From: JACVRX01 sp035697245
Lineage (GTDB): Bacteria; Actinomycetota; Actinomycetes; Jiangellales; Jiangellaceae
DNA: 10,769 nt
Direction: 5' to 3'
Assembly (NCBI GenBank): GCA_035697245.1
Contig: DASSDH010000249.1
Coordinates: 1-10,769 of the forward strand
Shown here: positions 5,887 to 10,769 of the stretch, piece by piece
How the letters are laid out: every line of letters begins with the position of its first letter
Numbering within the stretch: position 1 is the stretch's first letter
Made by a program: the position numbers and the translations under genes
The notes under the pieces: model-generated
Seen by the model: only the letters and a program-made list of their open reading frames with translations
The model's database searches: none
What the model was told of the DNA's origin: nothing

Positions 5887-6981
5887 CTAACCCGGCCGCA
5901 TCGCGCCGGCGAACGGCTTCGCCGAGCCGCCGGCCTGGTACATCGGCGCAGTGGTGACGTCGGTCTGTGGGTTCGACGCGTGCACGACCATGCCGTCGCC
6001 GATGTACATCGCGACGTGGCTGACCGGGCTGTCGTAGAACAAGATGTCGCCGGGCTGCAACTGGCTGACCGAGACACGGGTGCCCTGAGTTGCTTGCACG
6101 CTCGACGAATGGGAGAGACTTACCCCCGCTTGCGCCCAAGCCCAGCTGGTGAATCCAGAGCAGTCGAACGTATTGGGACCTGCGGTGCCATAGACGTACG
6201 GGGCACCGATCTTCGAGAGCGCCGCTCGGACGGCGATGGCGGCTCGGCCGCTCGCCGGGACGTTCGGTGCCGGCGTCGAGCTGCCTGAGCTGCGGGATAT
6301 CCGCTCGGAGGCCTCGTCGCGCTCCGCCAGCGCCGCGAGCCGCGCCCTCTCTTGCTCTCGCGCAATCCTGGCCTTCTCCTCGGCGGTCAGCTTTGCGAGC
6401 AGTTCCTCCTGCTCGGCGACGAGGCTATCGACCGTCTTCTTCTCCGCCGCGAGCACCGCTTTGATCGCTGCCTGCCGGGAGAGTTCCTCGTCCACTATCA
6501 GCCGCTTCTGTTCCAGCTGCTGGCGCTCGGCCGCCACGGCGTTGAGCTGCTCGGCTTGCTGGGTCGCGTAGGCGTCGATCACGGAGCTGCGGGCGAGGAA
6601 GTCGTCGGGGTCATCAGCGAGCATGGCCTGCACAGTCGGGTCCAGACCGCCGGCTCGATAAGTCGCGGCAGCGAACCCGCCCATGTCCGCGGTGAGCTTC
6701 TGGACCCTGGCCTCTTGGCGCTGCGCGTCGTTTTCGGCCGCCGCAAGCCGGCGCTCGATCTCGGCGAGAGTCTCGGTGGCCGCGTTGTAGCGCTCGCTTG
6801 CTTCTTCTGCCTGGCCGTGCAGTTCGTCGACTCGACGCTGGACTTCGGCGAGCGTGGGCTTCGGATCCGCACTCACCGGGGCGCTCAACGCCAGCCCGCC
6901 CACGATGGTGATGACGCTGATGGCGGCGACTGCGGCGAATTTCGGGCGTGCTCGACCGGTTCGGCAGAGCTGCTCGGCCAA
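5887..6981 (-). CDS. Secreted NlpC/P60 peptidoglycan endopeptidase (RipA-like)
   Basis: This 364-residue exported cell-wall hydrolase cleaves peptide bonds in peptidoglycan stems. The N-terminus is basic (RTGRARPK), then hydrophobic (about 15-34), with a likely signal-peptidase site after APVSA (residue 38). Residues 44-230 form a long charged coiled coil rich in E, A, Q and R, as in RipA-type hydrolases. A short Ser/Pro linker leads to the NlpC/P60 domain (about 246-364). Its catalytic C274 is in NTFDCSGFTSW, H322 in SHVAMYIGDG, and the third polar residue is H334 in VVHAS. The start is TTG at 6981, supported by GAGAGG 9 nt upstream (6991-6996) and by its position 24 nt after the riboswitch aptamer. 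A c-di-AMP riboswitch leader controlling a cell-wall hydrolase is a well-known actinobacterial arrangement. The 5835-5533 gene follows 51 bp downstream. Confidence 0.93.
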   Translation of the reverse strand: MAEQLCRTGRARPKFAAVAAISVITIVGGLALSAPVSADPKPTLAEVQRRVDELHGQAEEASERYNAATETLAEIERRLAAAENDAQRQEARVQKLTADMGGFAAATYRAGGLDPTVQAMLADDPDDFLARSSVIDAYATQQAEQLNAVAAERQQLEQKRLIVDEELSRQAAIKAVLAAEKKTVDSLVAEQEELLAKLTAEEKARIAREQERARLAALAERDEASERISRSSGSSTPAPNVPASGRAAIAVRAALSKIGAPYVYGTAGPNTFDCSGFTSWAWAQAGVSLSHSSSVQATQGTRVSVSQLQPGDILFYDSPVSHVAMYIGDGMVVHASNPQTDVTTAPMYQAGGSAKPFAGAMRPG

Positions 6982-7004
6982 GGCGCGAGACCTCTCTTCC
7001 GCTA

Positions 7005-7123
7005 CCGCCTACCGGGTTAGCTGACGGGTTCGGGGGGGAAGAGCCCCCTACGGCTGCTCCTCGCAGCCGATTCACCCCGGGGAAGTGGGTCCCCGGCTCC
7101 GGCCTGCCGGCCGGATTCGGCGG
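7005..7123 (-). promoter_or_regulatory. ydaO-yuaA (c-di-AMP) riboswitch aptamer
   Basis: Read on the minus strand, this region has the conserved blocks of the ydaO-yuaA class: CCGCCGAATCC at the 5' end, GCCGGGGACCCAC, GGGGTGAATCGGC, GCAGCCGTAGGGGGC TCTTCC, GAACCCGTCAGCTAACCC, and GGTAGGCGG at the 3' end. The ends CCGCCGA and a TAGGCGG-containing strand can close the P1 helix. These blocks match what I know of the Streptomyces rpfA leader. In this class c-di-AMP binding normally shuts off expression of cell-wall hydrolases and potassium/osmotic genes. It ends 23 nt before the TTG start of the NlpC/P60 gene, with the ribosome-binding site at 6991-6996 just downstream, so control of termination or translation are both possible. 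Confidence 0.9.
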
Positions 7124-7170
7124 GGTGCCTGCGTGCCGGCCGGTAGGCCGGAGCAGGGGACACAGGCACC
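7096..7170 (-). other. 5' leader segment able to pair with the riboswitch
   Basis: The RNA upstream of the aptamer (arm 7136-7154) is complementary to aptamer bases 7096-7114 over 18 of 19 positions, with one C-A mismatch (7106/7144). A second pairing, 7163-7170 with 7124-7131 (GGTGCCTG/CAGGCACC), is perfect but cannot form fully at the same time without crossing. The long helix would trap the 5' strand of P1 (CCGCCGA) in its loop. This could be an alternative fold of the leader. Part of the aptamer arm is also self-complementary (GGCC-GGCA-GGCC), so the normal local hairpin competes with it. Confidence 0.5.
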
Positions 7171-7179
7171 TGGGGCGGT

Positions 7180-7208
7180 ACGGTAGCGGGCCGGAGGGGT
7201 GTCGGCAA
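7180..7208 (-). promoter_or_regulatory. Housekeeping-type promoter of the riboswitch/NlpC unit
   Basis: On the minus strand TTGCCG (-35, 7203-7208) is separated by 17 nt from TACCGT (-10, 7180-7185). The expected start near 7172-7174 lies just before the 5' arm of the leader structure at 7170, giving a leader of about 190 nt before the TTG start codon. Spacing and hexamers are good for a primary sigma factor. Confidence 0.6.
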
Positions 7209-7300
7209 TGCACCGCGCGGCTATTTCAACGGGAAAAAGTCGGCGAAACCGTACAAACTTCCATAAGACAGTGCAGGTGCACGAGCAAATAACGGTGCAG

Positions 7301-7319
7301 CGGCGGCTGTACCCCGCCG
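7301..7319. terminator. Weak hairpin downstream of the alpha-galactosidase
   Basis: CGGCGG (7301-7306) pairs with CCGCCG (7314-7319) around a 7-nt loop, about 25 bp beyond the end of the minus-strand alpha-galactosidase. It is short, has no T-tract, and is offered only as a possible terminator. The rest of the gap 7209-7343 contains a small dyad (GTGCA-GG-TGCAC, 7271-7282) and nothing else that I can identify. Confidence 0.3.
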
Positions 7320-7343
7320 GCTAGGAGCCACGACTGCTGCAGG

Positions 7344-9527
7344 TCATGTCGCAGTGAGCCGCAACAGCATGAGTTGCTCCGGGTACATGACGGGTGCCTG
7401 TATTCCCACCTCTGCAAGCACCCGTCCCGGAAGCGTGACGTCGCCGGCGGCGACCCAGTCCGGCGGCGGAACGGTCCCTGGCCCCAGCGGAGCGTCGCCG
7501 GGCGGCAGCGGCCGCACGGTATACACGGTGTCGGGCGCCAGACCAGGCAGCTTCACGCGTCCAGGTGGTGCCGAGATCCCCGTCGCCATTGCAACCAACG
7601 CGAAGACAGCGTCGTCCGCGGACGGTGCGACCACCCCGTGCACCCACAACGCCTCGTCGGGATGATCTCCGATCACCACCGTTCCCGAATGCAGCAGCCC
7701 GCGCAGCTGCTTGTAGAGGGTGACCCAGCGGCTCAACTCGGCTCGTTCCTGCTCACTCGCCGAGGCGATGTCCCACTCGATGCCGAAGTGCCCGAACAGA
7801 GCGGTGCCGGCGCGGAAGGACAGGTCGTGCCGGCGACCCGATGTGTGCGACCGTGGCGGCCCGACGTGCGCTCCGACCAGCTCGGGCGGGAGCAGGAGCC
7901 CGGACCAGCGCTGAATGGACTGCCGTTCCAGCGCGTCGTTGGAGTCGCTCGCCCACACCCGGTCCGTCCGGTGCAGGATGCCGAAATCGATCCGCGCACC
8001 GCCGGAGGAACACGACTCGACCTCCAGCTGTGGGTGCTTCTGCTTGAGCTCGTCGAGCAGTGCGTAGACGGCGGCCGTCTGAGCGTGGACACCCGGTGTA
8101 CCGCCGGGTTAATGGCCGGCGTCGACGAGGTCGCGGTTGTGGTCCCACTTCAGATAGCTGATCGCGTACTCGTCGAGCAGGGCCAGTAGGCGATTCCGGA
8201 TGTAGGAGTACGCATCCGGCCGCGCCAGATTCAAGACCTGCTGTTTTCTCCCGAGCACCGGTTGTCGGCCGCCGGTGGCGAGGATCCAGTCCGGATGGGC
8301 CCGGGCGAGGTCGGAGTCCGGATTGACCATCTCGGGCTCGACCCACAGGCCGAACTCCATGCCGAGCGCACGGACGTGATCGACCAGCGGGTGCAGACCC
8401 TCGGGCCAGGCCGTCTCGTCGACGTACCAGTCACCGAGTCCGGAGGAGTCGTCTCGCCGGTTGCGGAACCATCCGTCGTCGAGGACGAGCCGTTCGACGC
8501 CGACTTCAGCGGCGCGGTCGGCGAGTGCCCGAAGGCGGTTGACCTCGTGGTTGAAGTACACCGCTTCCCAGGTGTTCAGGATCACCGGGCGGACTCGGCC
8601 GCCGCCAGCGTGGCCCGGGAGCGAGCGCAGATAGCTGTGAAACCGGCTGGCCATGGCGTCGAGTCCGCGCCCATACGAGGCGTATAGCCAGGGCGTCGCG
8701 TATTCCTCGGCGGGGCCGAGGAAGATCTCGCCGGGAAGCAACAGCTCGCCACCACCCACGACCGCGTCGCCCGACGGCAGCCGTTCGGCATAAGAGCGGT
8801 GGTTGCCGCTCCACCCGACGTGCAGACCCCAGACCTCGCCGGAGCGGAAACCGAACCCCCTGGTCCCCACGGCGATCACCAGGGTGGCATCGGCTCCAGT
8901 GCGGCCGCGTCGGTTGTCGCGCAGTGAGATGCCGAAGCCGAATGGACGCCGCTGCGGCAAGCGTTCTCTGGTGTGCCGGCCGGTGAGGTCCACCAGCTCG
9001 GTCGCCTCGGCCGGCACGGGTAGCGCGAGGACCAGTCCGTCCAGGTGATAACGCGACTCCGGGTGTTCGTTCCGGATGGTCGCCTGCTGACGCAGCAGAC
9101 CCGACCGCGTGAGCTCGATCGCGATCGTCATCGAGAGGCCCGCCGCATCGTCGGTGCTGCGAATCGTCAGCCAGCCTCCAGTAGTGCTCGGCTGAGCGGC
9201 CCCGATCTCTACAGACGTGAGCACGAATCGCGAGGACCAGGCCGCGCCGACTCGGTGCCCGCGGAGACCAGGCAGCCCGAACCAGCCACCGGAATGCTCG
9301 GGGACGAGGCTCACCCGGTGTGGGACGTCCAGGCTGCCCGAGGCCAGCGGCGGAGTCGCGGCGACCACAGCGGCGCCGAGGAATTTCCCGTCCAACTCAC
9401 CGAGATCGGTACCCCAATGGAGTACTTCCGGCAGGCTCGGCCCACGGCAGTCGAGCACGACGCTGACGCCTGCCGCCCGCAAATGGACGATCCCGAATCC
9501 CGTGCCGTTCACCGGGTGAGCTTCCAT
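7344..9527 (-). pseudogene. GH36 alpha-galactosidase interrupted by an in-frame TAA
   Basis: The frame encodes a full-length GH36 enzyme (728 codons including both stops), which would release galactose from raffinose-family sugars. It is broken by TAA at 8111-8109. The first part (9527-8109) gives 472 residues: the N-terminal beta domain (to about 280) and the start of the catalytic barrel, with PVILNTWEAVYFNHE (314-328), LDDGWFRNRRDDSSGLGDWY, FGLWVEPEMVNPDSD and the nucleophile D462 in YLKWDHNRD. The second part (8108-7344, 254 codons, same frame) continues at once with GVHAQT, ESCSSGGARIDFGI, the acid/base region RVWASDSNDALERQ and the C-terminal beta domain. No bases appear lost or gained. 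The ATG at 9527 has GAGG 6 nt upstream. As written the product lacks the acid/base and should be inactive unless the stop is read through or is a sequencing error. No start codon with a clear ribosome site opens the second part. Confidence 0.88.
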
Positions 9528-9574
9528 CGACCGCCTCAGCGCTGAGCGAGCCGACCGCAGCGTCAGCGGCCGCT

Positions 9575-9592
9575 TGATCGTTTAGTCGAACG
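9575..9592. promoter_or_regulatory. Possible LacI-type operator upstream of the alpha-galactosidase
   Basis: The minus strand reads GACTAAACGATCAAGC about 50-65 nt upstream of the ATG. Its AAACGAT core resembles half of the AAACGTTT centre of LacI/GalR-family operators that often control sugar hydrolases. The second half is poorly conserved, and no LacI-family gene is in the window. The rest of the 222-bp gap (9528-9749) contains the csp terminator and otherwise nothing I can assign. Confidence 0.2.
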
Positions 9593-9699
9593 GAGCGTGT
9601 TCCTGGGAGCCTTGGCCCGGGTCATCTCACAGGTAGGTCCTCGGCGCTGGTTGCAGCGTTGTTCGGACCGGTGGCTGTCGGAATTCTCGTCCACCGAGT

Positions 9700-9719
9700 C
9701 CGCCGGGCGAAGCCGGCGG
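9700..9719 (-). terminator. Hairpin terminator of the cold-shock gene
   Basis: CCGCCGG (9700-9706) pairs perfectly with CCGGCGG (9713-9719) around a 6-nt loop. It is 30 bp past the csp stop codon on the minus strand. There is no T-tract. Confidence 0.6.
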
Positions 9720-9749
9720 CCCCGGCGAACGAAGTCCAGCTGAGCGCTG

Positions 9750-9953
9750 TCAGAGCGGTCGGACGTTCTCCGCCTGTGGGCCTTTCTGGCCTTGTACGAT
9801 CTCGAACTCGACGCGCTGGTTCTCGTCCAGCGAGCGGTAGCCCTCACTCGTGATGGCCGAGTAGTGGACGAATACGTCCGGCTCTCCGCTGTCCTGTGCG
9901 ATGAAGCCGTAGCCCTTCTCGTTGTTGAACCACTTGACGGTTCCTTGTGCCAT
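9750..9953 (-). CDS. CspA-family cold-shock protein
   Basis: This 67-residue protein is one cold-shock domain, a five-stranded OB fold that binds single-stranded RNA or DNA and acts as an RNA chaperone. MAQGTVKWFNNEKGYGFIAQ contains the RNP1 motif (K13-G-Y-G-F-I18) and DVFVHYSAI the RNP2 motif (V27-F-V-H30). The C-terminus GQKGPQAENVRPL is typical of actinobacterial CspA proteins. The ATG at 9953 has GGGAGGA about 8 nt upstream. A leader with two strong hairpins precedes it, and it ends in a terminator, so it is a single-gene unit. Whether it is induced by cold or constitutive cannot be told from the protein. Confidence 0.95.
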   Translation of the reverse strand: MAQGTVKWFNNEKGYGFIAQDSGEPDVFVHYSAITSEGYRSLDENQRVEFEIVQGQKGPQAENVRPL

Positions 9954-9979
9954 GTTCGATGTCCTCCCGGGACGTCGTG

Positions 9980-10000
9980 GGATCCGCGCTGTGCGGATCC
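9980..10000 (-). promoter_or_regulatory. Leader hairpin just upstream of the csp ribosome-binding site
   Basis: GGATCCGC (9980-9987) and GCGGATCC (9993-10000) form a perfect 8-bp stem with a 5-nt loop, ending about 12 nt upstream of the csp GGGAGGA. Cold-shock genes often have structured leaders that govern mRNA stability or translation; the function here is inferred. Confidence 0.5.
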
Positions 10001-10044
10001 GCCCGCTGCTGCGGCCGAGATCCCGTCCCTACCGTCGTACGACA

Positions 10045-10076
10045 AACGCCCGCGAGCCGTGGCGTCCGCGGGCGTT
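10045..10076 (-). promoter_or_regulatory. Second csp leader hairpin, attenuator-like
   Basis: AACGCCCGCG (10045-10054) and CGCGGGCGTT (10067-10076) form a perfect 10-bp stem with a 12-nt loop. On the minus strand the stem is followed by TTTGTC, like a short terminator tail, and then by the perfect palindrome GTCGTACGAC (10034-10043). If transcription starts near 10110, this is an early terminator or attenuator inside the csp leader; otherwise it would terminate an upstream transcript. Confidence 0.45.
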
Positions 10077-10116
10077 CGAGAACGTGCGTGGAACTGCAAC
10101 TGCAACAACGTGGGAA

Positions 10117-10122
10117 AGGGTA
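10117..10122 (-). promoter_or_regulatory. Candidate -10 element for csp
   Basis: On the minus strand TACCCT fits TAnnnT and would start a leader of roughly 155 nt before the csp ATG. There is no recognisable -35 hexamer at the right distance, so this is tentative. The downstream reductase gene on the plus strand starts at 10190, so its own promoter must lie in the same 236-bp divergent gap. Confidence 0.3.
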
Positions 10123-10189
10123 GCAGCCCGACCGATTGGCGCAGATATGAACTACGTTATGGCTCGCGCGCGAGCTGGAGGCAACGAGC

Positions 10190-10675
10190 GTGACGATTCG
10201 GGTTAGCCCCGCCGGCACTCGTGGGGCGCGGGTGCCGAATCGCGGTCCGCTCGCGACGCTCTCCAGGCTCATGGGCAAGCTGCAGGTCAGGACGTATCGC
10301 CGCTCCGGCGGGCGGCGTCTCAGTTCGAGGATGGGGTTCCCGGTGGTCCTTCTCACCACGCGTGGAGCGAAGACGGGGCTGACCCGGACAACCCCGGTCG
10401 GGGGCTTTCCGGACGGAGAGAAATCGTGGCTGGTCGTCGCCTCACTCGCCGGAGCCGCACGTCACCCAGCCTGGTTTCTCAACATGGCAAAGAATCCCGA
10501 CGACATCTCGCTGGAAGTCGGGACAGAACGGTTCAAGGTTCGCGGTGAGTCACTGGACGGGCCGGAACGGACTGAGGCACTTGCTCGTATCGCGACGGTC
10601 TCTCCTCGCTATGGCACATACCAACAGAAGACCGATCGCGAGATTCCGATCGTGCGGCTGACCAGAGAGCCATGA
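10190..10675 (+). CDS. Deazaflavin (F420)-dependent nitroreductase/quinone reductase family protein (Ddn-like)
   Basis: This 161-residue split-barrel protein belongs to the F420H2-dependent quinone reductase family that includes mycobacterial Ddn, which transfers hydride from F420H2 to quinones or nitro compounds. Typical strings are PVVLLTTRGAKTGLTRTTPV (51-70, cofactor phosphate loop), WLVVASLAGAARHPAWFLNMAKNPD (80-104) and the C-terminal YGTYQQKTDREIPIVRLT (141-158). An N-terminal basic amphipathic stretch (to about 48) is common in the family and may touch the membrane. The GTG at 10190 has GGAGG 8 nt upstream (10177-10181). It is divergent from csp and converges on an apparent SDR fragment. 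Its physiological substrate is unknown. Its presence implies that the host makes F420. Confidence 0.9.
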   Translation: MTIRVSPAGTRGARVPNRGPLATLSRLMGKLQVRTYRRSGGRRLSSRMGFPVVLLTTRGAKTGLTRTTPVGGFPDGEKSWLVVASLAGAARHPAWFLNMAKNPDDISLEVGTERFKVRGESLDGPERTEALARIATVSPRYGTYQQKTDREIPIVRLTREP

Positions 10676-10720
10676 CTGACGCCGTGGTGCGCACAACCTG
10701 CCCACGAACCCGACCGATGC

Positions 10721-10769
10721 TTAGCACCGACCGCCGTCGACCACCTGGAACCGGTCCCGCCGCTGCGCG
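10721..10769 (-). CDS. C-terminal fragment of a probable short-chain dehydrogenase/reductase (partial)
   Basis: Only the last 15 or so codons lie in the window. Read on the minus strand they end in RFQVVDGGRC followed by TAA (10723-10721). The VDGG motif close to the C-terminus is characteristic of the SDR (Rossmann-fold) family, which uses NAD(P)(H). The gene would converge on the Ddn-like gene with 45 bp between. The fragment is too short to be sure. Confidence 0.45.
   Translation of the reverse strand, partial: AQRRDRFQVVDGGRC

Noticed and set aside
8100..8115. Frameshift as the cause of the alpha-galactosidase split
   Set aside because: Reading through shows that both halves are in the same frame with motifs continuing at once, so it is a single stop codon, not an indel.
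10672..10769. ATG overlapping the Ddn-like stop (ATGA), open to the window end on the plus strand
   Set aside because: The 32-codon translation is Arg/Pro-rich with no motif, and the opposite strand carries an SDR-like C-terminus (VDGG) in the same interval.
1..10769. CRISPR arrays, tRNAs, insertion sequences, toxin-antitoxin or phage genes
   Set aside because: No regularly spaced repeats, no transposase or integrase motifs, no terminal inverted repeats with target duplications and no tRNA-like cloverleaf were found by reading both strands.

Overview
The window is high-GC actinobacterial chromosome. The supporting signs are pervasive G/C at third codon positions, GTG and TTG starts, TAnnnT-type -10 boxes, a DevR/DevS (DosR/DosS) dormancy two-component pair, a mycobacterial-type class I PPK2, an F420-dependent (Ddn-type) reductase, and a c-di-AMP (ydaO-yuaA) riboswitch in front of an NlpC/P60 cell-wall hydrolase. 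I cannot name the genus. There are eleven gene-sized loci, one C-terminal gene fragment at the right edge, and no mobile element, tRNA, rRNA or CRISPR.

Left part (1-5436) looks like the edge of a hypoxia/dormancy island. A PPOX-fold flavin/F420-binding protein (34-477) is coupled to a DevR-like response regulator (480-1148). The DevS/DosT-like GAF-GAF histidine kinase (2861-1155, minus) lies tail-to-tail with devR, only 6 bp between stop codons, instead of downstream in the same operon as in Mycobacterium. Its GAF-A domain keeps the histidine and tyrosine expected of a heme gas sensor. Next come a glyoxalase/VOC protein and a zinc alcohol dehydrogenase (both minus, probably one transcript), and a divergent polyphosphate kinase 2 whose GTG start sits at leaderless spacing from a -10 box. 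Oxygen sensing, alcohol/NAD(P)H balance and polyP-nucleotide phosphotransfer fit together as a low-energy survival set, but that link is inference from gene content.

Middle part (5437-7343): a strong bidirectional terminator separates ppk2 from a minus-strand unit that reads promoter -> c-di-AMP riboswitch leader -> secreted NlpC/P60 hydrolase -> small conserved protein of unknown function. The leader has an extra upstream segment that can form an 18-of-19-bp helix with the aptamer.

Right part (7344-10769): a GH36 alpha-galactosidase carries a single in-frame TAA stop between its catalytic nucleophile and acid/base regions, with the rest of the reading frame intact. It is followed by a CspA-type cold-shock protein with a hairpin-rich leader, a Ddn-type deazaflavin-dependent reductase on the plus strand, and the apparent C-terminus of a short-chain dehydrogenase running off the edge.

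No wholly new multi-gene system is evident. The best leads are the nonsense-split alpha-galactosidase, the riboswitch leader with a competing helix, the rearranged devR/devS pair, and an abrupt base-composition flip inside devR.
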